Shown piece by piece: positions 1 through 9,818 of a stretch of 64,000 nt of DNA. The stretch lies in the NCBI GenBank assembly GCA_023334545.1, contig JAADVB010000062.1:1-64000 (forward strand). The letters are read 5' to 3'. Under the pieces are notes generated by a model, which was given only the letters and a program-made list of their open reading frames with translations, did no database searches and was not told the DNA's origin. The first letter of the stretch is position 1; each line of letters starts with the position of its first letter. The position numbers and the translations under genes are program-made. The DNA is from Salisapilia sapeloensis (taxonomy: Eukaryota > Oomycota > Peronosporomycetes > Peronosporales > Salisapiliaceae).

Positions 1-1462
1 CACACTCGTGTTGGCCTGCAAACATAGGTGGTAAGCGTCTTTCGCTCCAACGGCAAAGAGCACCTTGTTCATCTCCTTTTCCGCTTCCAAGACACCAACG
101 TTCATCCGGAGCGCATAGTCGTCCGAGACAACCTGCTTCTCCGTTCCAGACAGACCGTCATGATGCTGCACAAGACCGACGCTCTTCTTGAGCTTATCCA
201 GTCCAGCAGTGAAAGGAGACGAGTGGATGGCGTCCAACTGCTTTAGCTGCTGAATCAATGAATTGGCAACACTTGCAAACTTTTTCAGAGCAGGTCGGCT
301 CGTATAAAATCCAGTCCAGTAGTCGTGTTCGTCCGAAGCGTACGGCATCAAGTCACTCGTGGTGACGCTCCAAGAGATGCCTTCCTGCTGCTTGAGGTGC
401 GTGTAGTACGTCAAGTTCGAGTACAAGACGTTGATTCGTCCGTCCTGGTTGGCGTAGTGAATCAGCTTGTCCATGTTCTTAAACCATCTCGCAGCATTGT
501 CATAGGCAAAGTCATCGCCCATGGGAATGAACAAGTGGCTGCCCCGTTGATGACTCGCTCGATCCTGACTGGTCTTGACGAACGCATCCACCTCGTCACA
601 CACGTTGAAGTTGTACAGCTCTGGATCGTCCTGCACTTCACGACCAGTCTTGCCGAACTGAAACTTTTCAGGAGGACCGTAGTGGTCAATGATTTCGCCC
701 GTGAATACTTGCTGGTGCTTGCCTCTCGACTTGCTTGGCCGCCAGACGAACTCTAGATCCTTATTCTTCATCCGCTTCTTCTTATCTTGGTAGTCCATCC
801 GAGCAAAGTAGAGCGCGTCAAAGTCGACGCCGGCCGAGAGAAGAGCTGCGTTCGTAGCGGAGTGGCCGAACGGATCAATCTGCCACCCAATGCGAGCTGC
901 GATGCCAAACTCCTCTTTAAGAAACTTATGTCCTAAAGCGGTTTGGTCCATCATCGCAGTGTAATGCGGAGTGGCTTCGTCGTGCATGACCCAGCCGCCG
1001 TTCGCAGTAAGGTCGAGTCGACCTTCCTTGACGAGCTTACGCACCGTCTCCTTCATCTCTGAACTCTGCTCATGCCACCAACGTTGGAAGAAGGACTGCT
1101 CGACGTACATAAAGGTCCGGTGCGGGTTTTGAAGCAGCTCAACGACGGCCGTATCGAGGATGAACTGCACCTTTTGCATGTAGTATTGGTCCACCGTGAC
1201 GATCCAGCCTCTATGGAAGACTGTAATGAACAAGAACAATGAAATGTGGGATCAAGTAGACGTACGGATCATCGTGCGAGTGCGGGATCAAGTGGACGTT
1301 GAGCTTGTCGGTGGCGATGTGGGGCGTGGTATCGTAGTGTCCGTCGACCGGAAGTTTCCACTTGGCTGGATCGCAATCTCCGGTCGTATCATTCAAGAAG
1401 GTGTCTGCTGCGACACAACCGCAGAATATTGCCAGGAGGAGCGAAAGTCGTAGAGCGTGCAT
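1..1462 (-). CDS. Lysosomal-type alpha-mannosidase (GH38), 3' end cut by window edge
   Basis: Class II alpha-mannosidase trimming alpha-mannosyl residues from N-glycans in the lysosome/vacuole or outside the cell. About 469 residues are visible; the C-terminal part lies beyond position 1. A hydrophobic signal peptide covers residues 1-19. The zinc-site motif HSHDDPGW is restored by removing a 55-bp intron (1211-1265, GTACGT donor, CATAG acceptor). The nucleophile motif WQIDPFGHS is near residue 178 (Asp codon 874-876). A stretch rich in HDGLSGT-like sequence, typical of MAN2B1, lies near 170-190. The start at 1462 is the first ATG and gives the signal peptide. The Golgi enzyme MAN2A is less likely because there is no N-terminal anchor plus stem. 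Confidence 0.93.
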
Positions 1463-1736
1463 CTTCGCTTGTTCGAGGGAGGACTGTGGTCGATGCAGAT
1501 CTTTTGGCTACCTTCCAGCGCTATACTCAGATCAAGACACTGTCAAGTCTCCAAGTTCGAAAAAAAGACACAAATTTGATGGCAATGCTGCTAATATTTT
1601 TTGTCGCCTGCTTTTCAGGACATGCTAGCCATGGCTGCTCACGACACACGTTACGTCGCAAGGCGTTTCTAATAGAATTCGGGGCGGGGCGCAGTCCATT
1701 CATGGAAGCGTCGTCGGATACGCTATCCTACTTCTA

Positions 1737-2003
1737 CTACCATTGCCGCTGGACCTGTCCTGCGTCCGATCAAGTGAATATTTCGCCTGCAGCCAAAACT
1801 TTCCAAACAGTACCTTGAAGTGGATCTGCTAGCAGCTGGTCGACGTCGACCATTTGCGACACCAAGTCTACCCGAAGCGCATCCATCCCGTCCGGCCTAC
1901 TAGGTCGAACGAGTGCGCGCGAAACGACTCGTACCCGAGCGTTCGTAGCGGAAATATCCACCCGTACCCCAGTCGCCATCGTCGCCACCGTTTCTGGGAG
2001 CAT
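1737..2003 (-). CDS. Possible small two-exon gene, unknown function
   Basis: Tentative. An ATG at 2003 opens a frame of 63 codons that meets a GTACTG donor; removing 1760-1813 (54 bp, CGCAG acceptor) adds seven residues and a stop, giving about 70 residues. The protein has no signal peptide or recognisable domain; its middle is rich in Val, Asp and Leu and could form a helix. The intron size fits other introns here, and the start would be divergent with the gene at 2155, a common arrangement in the window. No family was recognised, so this could be chance coding capacity in a 700-bp intergenic region. Confidence 0.3.
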
Positions 2004-2136
2004 CCGTCTGACAATGAGGATTCATGTGTGAAACGTTTCAGCACGTGTCCAATCACCGACGCCTTGGGGACAGAAAAATAACCAGACCATAGATAAACTG
2101 CCCATCGACGTCGCGGAGGAAGCGCGGTGGCAGTAG

Positions 2137-2144
2137 TATATAAA
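2137..2144 (+). promoter_or_regulatory. TATA-like element
   Basis: TATATAAA lies just upstream of the 2155 ATG. Its position would put transcription start inside the annotated coding region, so it either supports a downstream start at 2281 or is chance. Confidence 0.25.
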
Positions 2145-2154
2145 TTTTTCAACC

Positions 2155-2745
2155 ATGCCGATCCTACTTCGACCCGATGCACCCAGTCCGACCGCGGAGG
2201 AGCTCGCACTGACACAGCCTCCGATCCCGAGTCGAACAAGGTCCAGTGGAAGCCATAAAATCCCGCTCCGTACCTATTCAATGCAGTCGATGCAGACGAA
2301 GCGCCGGCGGAGTACGATCAGCTCCGACATGGACTGGCGGAGAGGATCCAACCGGCACTCGCAACGGTCTCAGCCAGAGTCGACGATATGTATTTGCCCG
2401 AGGGTCGAGACGGCGGAGCATATCGAGGATATCAGTCGCAGCTGCCCCTTCCATAGTATGCAATACCTACGACACAAGCGCACCGGCACGCAGTCAACCA
2501 AATCCGTCGTCTCGCCTACGCATATGTCCGAGGAGATGCCTCAGATCGACGAAAACCGGCACTCGAAGGCTGCGATGATGACCATGATGGCAGACCGACA
2601 GCTCGCCGTGGTCGAGCGTGAGCTCCGTGCTTTTCGACGCACGTTCGCCGCCAAAGTAGTTCGAGGCGTCAAGAAATGGACGCATTCGCTCGGGACCAAG
2701 CGCCGGTACACCTCCGGCACATCCAACCTCCGCGCCACCGCTTGA
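2155..2745 (+). CDS. Hypothetical basic Ser/Arg-rich protein
   Basis: Uninterrupted frame of 196 residues, no family recognised. The N-terminal two thirds are polar and disordered-looking, rich in Ser, Arg, Thr and Gln with several RRxS-like basic sites that would suit phosphorylation. Residues 145-185 form an amphipathic basic helix (Met-rich, then ERELRAFRR). A TATATAAA element at 2137-2144 ends only 10 bp before the ATG, too close for a TATA box serving that ATG. Either the element is fortuitous or translation starts at a later in-frame ATG, for example 2281. There are no transmembrane segments. Coding status is inferred from length and a single clean frame only. Confidence 0.5.
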   Translation: MPILLRPDAPSPTAEELALTQPPIPSRTRSSGSHKIPLRTYSMQSMQTKRRRSTISSDMDWRRGSNRHSQRSQPESTICICPRVETAEHIEDISRSCPFHSMQYLRHKRTGTQSTKSVVSPTHMSEEMPQIDENRHSKAAMMTMMADRQLAVVERELRAFRRTFAAKVVRGVKKWTHSLGTKRRYTSGTSNLRATA

Positions 2746-2904
2746 CGGAAAGTATGCTTCGCACGTGTCCTGTCGAATAGGAGGCGTACTATCATGTGCT
2801 CGATGGGGGTATATGTCAGTAGATGACGCTATTTACTCAGTCGCTTTGTTCACAATCCCACAAATTCAGGTTCATTTGAACGTTTTTCGATTTTACCCGT
2901 CTCT

Positions 2905-3223
2905 CTAAACTTGCTTGTTGCGTTTCGATGATGTCGCCATGTAGTAGAGGTACACGAGGAGGCATATGAGGGCGATGGAGAAGCCGATGGCGCCCGGGGC
3001 CAGAATCTACGTGGACGTTAACTCAAAGAAAAAGAAAAGAAAGATAAGAACGGACCTGATTCGCCATGCGGTCCGGGTCCACCTTGGGCTTGTCCTGGCG
3101 CTTCATGCGCTCACTCATCTTGGAGAAGCGCTCGCCCGCATAAACAGTCGGACCGAGGGTCACATTTCCCGCGGCCTGGTGCCCGTCACGGCGTTGTCCG
3201 ATGTTGCGATTACGCAGCTCCAT
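2905..3223 (-). CDS. SERP1-like: RAMP4/SERP-type stress-associated ER protein
   Basis: Small tail-anchored protein of the Sec61 translocon region that stabilises newly made membrane proteins. Two exons, with an intron at 3007-3055 (49 bp), encode 89 residues. The N-terminal cytosolic part is basic and polar and contains the family's glycine/NVTLG stretch. The C-terminus is one hydrophobic segment (about residues 61-79) followed by a short basic tail, typical of RAMP4. The start chosen, at 3223 (protein MELRNRN), fits family length; an upstream extension to 3313 would begin with TTG and adds nonconserved residues. It is divergent with LCB1, 126 bp apart. Confidence 0.88.
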
Positions 3224-3317
3224 TTCTTTTGTCTTTTCTATACTGCAGTTTATATCACCTGCTGACCAGACCTCGAAGCGCGACAGCACACAGGTCGATT
3301 CCCTTCGAGACAAGGGA

Positions 3318-3330
3318 TCTCATTTCTCAA
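3318..3330 (+). promoter_or_regulatory. Oomycete-like initiator upstream of LCB1
   Basis: TCTCATTTCTCAA, about 20 bp before the LCB1 ATG, resembles the oomycete initiator core (YCAYTYY). Placement directly upstream of a short 5' leader suits a transcription start. Identified by pattern only. Confidence 0.4.
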
Positions 3331-3349
3331 GACCCTCGGAAGCACCAAC

Positions 3350-4903
3350 ATGAGCGAGTGGTGGGCATCGATCGGACAGCCCTTTGCCGACGCAGTCGTC
3401 TCGCTCAATGCGACGCAGCTCAAGGCTGCTGTGGCCAACACACCGAGCTCCTACTACGAGTACATTCGCGCCATCTTTGAAAGATCCCCGGAGCACGTGA
3501 TTGTCGAGACCGTGCTTATCTGCTTCGTCCTCTACATCACGCTCATTAAGCGCGATCGGCCTCGTGCCAAGGGACTCCAGCTCTCGGAAAAAGAGATCCA
3601 GGAGTTATGCGACGAGTGGCAGCCAGAGCCTCTCATCGCTCCCTCCAACCACACCGTCCACGACTCCCGTCCGCTCGGCATCGTTGAAAAGCGTCCGGAC
3701 ACCCACTTGAAGCTGCAGGGCCGGAGCCAGCCGCTGCTCAATCTTGCCACCTTTGACTTCCTCGGATTCGGCAGCCGACAGGAGCTGCAGGATGCCGCCA
3801 AGAAAGCCTTGACCAAGTACGGCTGCGGCTCCTGCGGTCCCAGAGGTTTCTACGGCACCATCGACGTGCACGAGACGCTTGAGAAGGACCTGTCGGAGCT
3901 CATGGGCACACCTGACACCATCACCTTCTCCGACACAGAAGCCACTGCCTCCACCGTCCTGCCAGCCTTTGCCAAGCGTGGCGACCTCGTCGTGTGCGAC
4001 GAAGGATGCAATGACTCGGTCCTCGTGGGCGTCAACCTCGCTCGCTGCACTGCCTTCTTCTACAAGCACAACGACCTGGACGATCTCGAACGAGTTCTCA
4101 AGGAAGTGCGCGACGGCGACAAGCGTGCCGGCCGAGGCTCGGACTGCCAGCGCCGCTACGTTGTCACGGAAGCCATCTTCCGCAACTACGGAGACATGCT
4201 CAACCTCCCTAAGGTCGTGGAGCTCTGTGAAAAGTACTACTTCCGACTGTTCTTGGACGAAGGCATGAGCATCGGTGTGCTCGGAAAGACCGGCCGAGGC
4301 ATCACGGAGCACTACGACATGGACGTCTCCAACGTCTCCATCATCTGCGGCTCTCTCGCTGCCTCTACTGCGTCCGTCGGCGGTTTCAGTACCGGCAAGA
4401 AGGAGGTGGTCGAGTACCAGCGCATCAACAGTGCTGGCTACGTCTTTTCTGCATCTGCACCTCCATTCACGTCTGCTTGTTCCTCTGAGGCGCTGCGTCT
4501 TATGAAGAAGGAGCCGCAGCTTTTCACCAAGCTCCGAGAGAACGCCTGCATCGTCCACGACACACTCTCGTCCAACCTATCTGACGACTTCACGATGCCG
4601 AACGACCGCGTTTCGCCTATCATCCACGTCCGCATTAGCAAAAACACGCTGCGAAAGGTTGCTGGAGAGAACGAGATCCAGCAACGCCTGATCGCGCGCA
4701 AGGTCTGCGACCTCGTCATGGACATGTGCATGGACAAGGGCGTTGCCGTCTGCTCTCCTCGCTACAAGACGGACCAAAAGCACGAGCCTTTCGCGAGCGT
4801 CCGACTGTCCGTGACGGCCATCCACGACCCGAAGCAGCTGGAGGAGGCAAGTAAGACGGTGGCTGAGACGCTTAAGACGGCGCTTAAAGAGATTTCCAAC
4901 TAG
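3350..4903 (+). CDS. LCB1: Serine palmitoyltransferase subunit LCB1
   Basis: Non-catalytic subunit of serine palmitoyltransferase, which condenses serine and palmitoyl-CoA in the ER membrane as the first step of sphingolipid synthesis. A single exon gives 517 residues, a usual SPTLC1 length. A transmembrane segment lies at about residues 49-66, followed by a type I aminotransferase-like fold. At the site where LCB2 carries the PLP lysine (the GTFxKxxG motif) this protein reads STASVGGFSTG, near residues 335-345, with no lysine. That is the LCB1 hallmark and excludes LCB2, KBL and ALAS. A catalytic LCB2 partner must be encoded elsewhere. It converges with CMC1, with stops 46 bp apart. Confidence 0.96.
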   Translation: MSEWWASIGQPFADAVVSLNATQLKAAVANTPSSYYEYIRAIFERSPEHVIVETVLICFVLYITLIKRDRPRAKGLQLSEKEIQELCDEWQPEPLIAPSNHTVHDSRPLGIVEKRPDTHLKLQGRSQPLLNLATFDFLGFGSRQELQDAAKKALTKYGCGSCGPRGFYGTIDVHETLEKDLSELMGTPDTITFSDTEATASTVLPAFAKRGDLVVCDEGCNDSVLVGVNLARCTAFFYKHNDLDDLERVLKEVRDGDKRAGRGSDCQRRYVVTEAIFRNYGDMLNLPKVVELCEKYYFRLFLDEGMSIGVLGKTGRGITEHYDMDVSNVSIICGSLAASTASVGGFSTGKKEVVEYQRINSAGYVFSASAPPFTSACSSEALRLMKKEPQLFTKLRENACIVHDTLSSNLSDDFTMPNDRVSPIIHVRISKNTLRKVAGENEIQQRLIARKVCDLVMDMCMDKGVAVCSPRYKTDQKHEPFASVRLSVTAIHDPKQLEEASKTVAETLKTALKEISN

Positions 4904-4949
4904 ACATGAACACAAATACCAAACAAAAGCATTTAGTCATTCGCGTTCT

Positions 4950-5335
4950 CTATGTAGACGTTTCTTTCTCGTGCTGCATCTCTTTCAGCAGCTCACCCTC
5001 TCGCTTCTCGCGGTACTTGGCAAACTCCTCGTCGTTCGTGTAGCTGTGCAGACACTCGTTCATGGCTCGATTTTGAGCTCGGCACTTGAAAATCACAGCC
5101 AAACTACTCTCTTTGGCGCACTCGGCGAACTTGCCCAGCACTTCATGACAATTCTGGATCGCAATGTCATTCAGCTCCTGTCGAATGCGCTACTCCGAAG
5201 ATAATGTCAATGCGTATTTTACGACAATAAATACTAGCGCTAAAATACATGTTCAGCCTGACTACTCCATTGCAGTCTCGAGGCCCGAAACTCGTTCTTC
5301 GCTCTCTCCTTGTCCACTGGTGTCTCCGTCACCAT
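4950..5335 (-). CDS. CMC1: Cytochrome c oxidase assembly factor CMC1 (twin CX9C)
   Basis: Intermembrane-space twin CX9C protein needed for cytochrome c oxidase assembly and copper handling. Two exons encode 108 residues; the intron at 5190-5248 (59 bp, GTATTT donor, GTAG acceptor) is phase 0. The two motifs are CHEVLGKFAEC and CRAQNRAMNEC, each with exactly nine residues between cysteines. The linker and the following YTND stretch also match CMC1. Exon 1 (5249-5335) supplies an acidic and basic N-terminus as in the family. The intron removes an in-frame TAG, so the splice is well supported. Confidence 0.92.
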
Positions 5336-5452
5336 CGCTCGCTCTTGATTATCCGCGTTTCCTAGTCACAAGGCACGCTACCGGTACACATGCATTCAAA
5401 TCTGAAGAATTTGAGCCAATCAAAAGAAACTTTCAAATGTCTGATTCGAACT

Positions 5453-7858
5453 TCAACTAGTAGCTGCTGACGGATCGGTCTGATTGTCCGCCACGTTGCT
5501 TTGGTCCCAACTCCACCAACCACTGGTAGTACTAATGTAGTCCTGATAGAGTCGAGCAGCAACCTCGATAGAGTCGCCAATCTCAGTCGTCGGATACGCC
5601 TCTCTTCCCACTTGCCACTTCTTTTCAAAAGCTCGTCTCGCCATCGTCGCGCTGGTAACGTTCATCTCCCGCTCTTGCATCTTAGCCTCACATACTTCCG
5701 ATAGCCAGATGCGCCAGCGTTCGATATAATAGCCACGAACGAGTCCGCCCCACTCTTTCCCAGCATAATCATGCACTGTTTCGTTGTTGTTCTCGCCCCA
5801 CCGCGTCACTTGGTTGCGAGCTTCGTATTCATAGTACGCTTCCAGTGTAGAAGCATCGGATAGACTCATCATGTTAGTATTTCCATCCATCTTTGCCATA
5901 TCTTTAGCATCTTGGATCCAATGGCCGAGTAAAAAGTCCTCGTTCGTGGACAGGAGGACGTCAAGATCTGAAATAAGCTGCAGCATTCGGTCCTTTTGGA
6001 GACACACTGCATGCGCCGTGGATGTCTGGTTAAAGTACAGTTCTTTCAGCTTGACGTATGCCGTCAGGAGAGAGTCACTGAGGAACTGTCTAGCCACGTC
6101 CACGACATCGTGTCGGAATGCCTTGTTTGAAGTTAAGGCAGTATCCTTGGCAGCACGTATCATGAGCTGGTAGGCGTGTACGACTTGAAGTGGGTCGTAG
6201 CACAACGTAGTGGGCATAAATCCACTCCTGTCGAGATGCCAGTGCGGAATGAGCATCACAATGTTCTTCGTCACACCTCCATACCCTTTCGTACAGTTGT
6301 AGACTGACTGCCCCAGCACATCCCACGCAGCCAACGCCATATCGTTCAAAACGTGATATCTTCTGGCCGCGTAATTGGTTACATAGGTCTTTGCATTTAC
6401 AGCTTCTTCCTGCCATGCCATCTGAAGACTCAGGTCGTATACAATATAGTTCTGGAAGATGCCTTCCATCGTCAAGCCCATGCCAATCATCGTCCCATTG
6501 CTCTCATGACGAGACACGACAGGATCCGAAGCAATGGTAAGCAAGTCTCCTCGCATGCCTGTAGCTCCACCAAAGTTATGCAGGACGCAGTAGATCCAGC
6601 TCTTGCCAAAGTAATTGTCCATCTTCTTCCAGATCGGCTGCACTTCACTGTACAAGTCTAAGATGATCATATTGGTATCTGGAACGCCACTCAAGTACGC
6701 TTCCACCCGTTCCGACGTCCAGTACTCGCTTATGAAAAGCCATCCTTGCATGAGCCAAATGGCTTCAGGGTCCTGCTTTCGCATACTCTCGTACACTGCC
6801 TGTGAGGCCTGCATCAGCTCTCCAGTATCTGTCGTGTCAGGGTCCATCTCGTTGTACGTATCGCACTGGTAGACGCTGGAAGTGTAGTCATACACTTCCT
6901 TCTGTACTCTTATGAATGCTTTTCCAATCTCTTCATAGAGCGGGTCCGACGGTTGCAGCATGTATACGCAGCAGTGTTCAGGAGGGAAGTTGTTCCAGTT
7001 GGGGGAGCGAGTGAAAGACGCATTGGGATACTTGTACACAAGTTCTTCTGGTACGTGACCAGCAAACGCAGGCAGTGCTGGGATCATACCAAACGTCTTC
7101 ATCCGAGCCAAGATTTTTTTCTGAAGGTTGTACTGATTATCGATAAAGGCCTGAGGTAGAGGACCGTAGGGTCCCCAACTGCCCCGGACATTGCCCATGC
7201 GCCCCCATGCGAGGAAGGCGCTGCCGGCAAAGAATTTGTTCAGACCTTGGTCCGATACGTGGAACTCGTTCTGGAACACCTTTTGCCACACGTACTCTTG
7301 TCCGGTAAAGGCGAGTGGGAGGTTGATACCGTTAAGTGCCATCCAGTCAATGTGCTTTTCCCATTCGTCCCATCCCCAGGACCAGGTTGAGTAGCTGACG
7401 GTGCATACGTTCTGGTAGTACGTGTACTTGTCGGCTCTCTTCTGACGAATACGAGATGGGACGGACGGGAGCTGCGGAGGGAGGGTGAGCGGATGATTGT
7501 CCCAGTCCGTCTGTGTCCCCACAGAGGTTTTCAAGTACCACTGCAACGCATATGCCATTGTCGTACCAGAGCTTCCGGCGATTTCGACTTGATCGGCATG
7601 GGTGCCGATCTCAAAGACGTCCAGTCCATCCGCGTCTTTATCGATGAGTCTCAGCGAGATCTAGATCAAGTTAGATTCCTTCTTGCATACATGCAAATAT
7701 TCAAAAGATACCTGCTCGTTGTACTGATCGCCGAGGCGTCTTTGAATGAGCCCTCGCGTGACTGCAATCGGATCGTGTTTTGGTTCCTGTATCTGCACAT
7801 TTTGAGCAGACACACTGTGGTCTAGCAGCAGGAGCGACAGGAAGAGCAAAAGCCTCAT
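5453..7858 (-). CDS. NAGLU: Alpha-N-acetylglucosaminidase (GH89)
   Basis: Lysosomal or secreted enzyme hydrolysing terminal alpha-N-acetylglucosamine; in animals it degrades heparan sulfate. Two exons encode 784 residues, with an intron at 7661-7711 (51 bp). The first exon carries a signal peptide of about 17 residues. The second holds the NAGLU N-domain, the TIM-barrel with the diagnostic WSWGWDEWEKHIDWMALNG block, the catalytic-loop motif YNEMDP and the MQGWLF block, then a helical C-domain with conserved Trp and Tyr. Length and domain order fit the family (about 740-800). Its substrate in an oomycete is uncertain, since heparan sulfate is absent. Confidence 0.96.
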
Positions 7859-8267
7859 GCAGGTATCTTGTATTTGCCTTGGAGTAGTTTGTGGAAAAAG
7901 CAGTTGTGTTGAACAAGGCGAAAGAAGAAGTGCATTCGATTCTTTCCTCCTAGCTTTGAACGCTACTGTCTCTACATATCCTACGACCCGACTGTCGGCA
8001 TTCATATCTCGAGGGTTCTATTTTTATCCATTGCATTCACCTTCCTCTCATCCGCTCCCAACGACGTCGCAGGTAGTACTCGGTATCTACCTCGAAAGCA
8101 TATCTTTCGTCATGTACCCATTTCCACCGCCTGGTCGTTGACAAGCAATGTAGAGCTCCACACCATTTTCGAATATATCGGGACAGAGGACGTCAAGAGG
8201 GACGCGACTGTGACACAAAGACCGAGTTTGAAATCACAACCGACAACTCGACGTCCCTGCCGTACTC
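7859..8267. other. Shared upstream region of NAGLU and CDP-DAG synthase genes
   Basis: Four hundred and nine bp between divergent start codons. It contains C/T-rich runs and a CATTCACC stretch near 8035 that resembles an oomycete initiator, oriented toward the downstream gene. No convincing gene was seen on either strand. Confidence 0.4.
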
Positions 8268-9774
8268 ATGGACGCGACGGAGAAAGAGAGCAAGCCCAAG
8301 CGATCCGTGGACGTCTCCCAGACGCTGCGCAGGCGGCACTCTAAGTCCCCGGATAACAAAGCGCCCCATAGATCCGTCTCTCGGCGCAACTCGCCTGCGC
8401 AGGTGGATGCACCTCCGCAATCGCCATTGGGCAAGTTCCTCACACGAGTGCTCGTGGGTGCCGTCATGATCGGTGCATTCTCGCTCATCCTCTACGGCGG
8501 ACACATGTACGTCTGGATCATGGTCGTCGTGCTCCAGACTTTGCTCTTTCGAGAGCTTGTCAACGTCCGGTACAAGGCAGCTAGGGAAAAGAATATCCCA
8601 TGGTTCCGCTCCGTACAGGTAGCTGCAATGCATTATATCACAGTAACAAAAAAATTAACCATGTATCGATAGTGGATGTGGTTTGGCATCGCCCTCTTCT
8701 TTAGCTACGGAGAGTCCTTGGCCGAGTTCTTGGAAAGCCGAAAGATCCGCTTCGTCCCTCCGATCATCGGGCACTACCTGCGCTACCACACATGGATCTC
8801 ATTCACGCTGTACGCTTTGCTCTTCATGGTGTCCGTCCTGTCTTTAAAGAAGGGATATCTCAAGTACCAAATGGGGCAGTACACATGGACGATCGTGACG
8901 CTCGTGATCATCGTCTTCCAGATGAAGTACGTCCTCGTAAACATCTTCAACGGCCTCTACTGGTTCGTCTTTCCTGTCTCGCTCGTGATCTTCAACGACT
9001 GCTTTGCCTTCTTCTGCGGCAAGCTCTTCGGTCGAGCCTACATCAAGGCTCCTTTCCTCCGACTGTCCCCGAACAAGACGTGGGAAGGGTTTATTGGAGC
9101 CTTCATGTGCACCATCGTCTTTGCCTTCTTCTTCAGCGGTTGGCTAGCCTCCGTACGTCCATACTTGCATTCGCCTCGACATCACATTGCTAACTCTTTT
9201 CTTATGATAGTTTGACTGGATGATCTGTCCTCTCGAGAACTTCCAGGTACGATGAATCCAAACGATACTCTTATCCCGATGCTCACTACTATATTCTCTA
9301 GCTTACGCCAGAGCCATTGAGCTGTGTTGCGAAAGACGTCTTCCGCCCACAACTGATGGAGCTCCCGAAGGCACTCGCGATGATCCTGGGCAAGTCCAAG
9401 GTGGAGCTGCTTCCGATCCAGGTCCACTCGATCGTGTTTGCGAGTTTCGCGTCGATCGTGGCGCCCTTCGGAGGCTTCTTTGCATCTGCTATCAAGCGCA
9501 CCTACCGACTCAAGGACTTTGACAGTGTCATCCCAGGCCACGGCGGCGTCATGGATCGCATGGACTGCCAGTTCATCAACTCGTGCTTCACGACCGTCTA
9601 CTACAATACCTTCATTAGGTCCGTCCCTTACTCTTGTATCGTCTTCTGTCCACTCACTTGGCCTCTAGCTCTTCCACGCCGTCCGTGATCATGGTGCTCA
9701 ACCTCATCTCTCGGATGCCGACCGACGACCAGCACGAGCTCCTCCAGAAGCTCCAACAGCAGCTCCAACTCTAA
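8268..9774 (+). CDS. CDS1: Phosphatidate cytidylyltransferase (CDP-diacylglycerol synthase)
   Basis: Integral ER membrane enzyme making CDP-diacylglycerol from phosphatidate and CTP, feeding phosphatidylinositol and phosphatidylglycerol synthesis. Five exons (8268-8618, 8673-9152, 9211-9246, 9302-9618, 9669-9774) encode 429 residues. A polar Ser/Arg-rich N-terminus precedes about eight hydrophobic segments. Conserved motifs include NDCFAFFCGKLFGR and SPNKTWEGFIGA in exon 2. The signature GxxxDRxDCQF appears as HGGVMDRMDCQF in exon 4. The third exon is only 36 bp. Length and motifs match eukaryotic CDS1/Cds1p rather than mitochondrial Tam41. Confidence 0.94.
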
Positions 9775-9818
9775 ACGAATGCAAAAGTAAAAAAGGTTTC
9801 GCAAGTGACCCTCGTTCA

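Noticed and set aside
1868-2281. Minus-strand frame of 137 residues
   Set aside because: Starts with TTG, low-complexity Arg/Trp content, no family resemblance, and it overlaps better-supported frames.
3605-4558. Long antisense open frame (317 residues) opposite LCB1
   Set aside because: Mirror of GC-biased codon positions in LCB1; composition is Val/Glu-rich with no domain, and the plus strand gene is certain.
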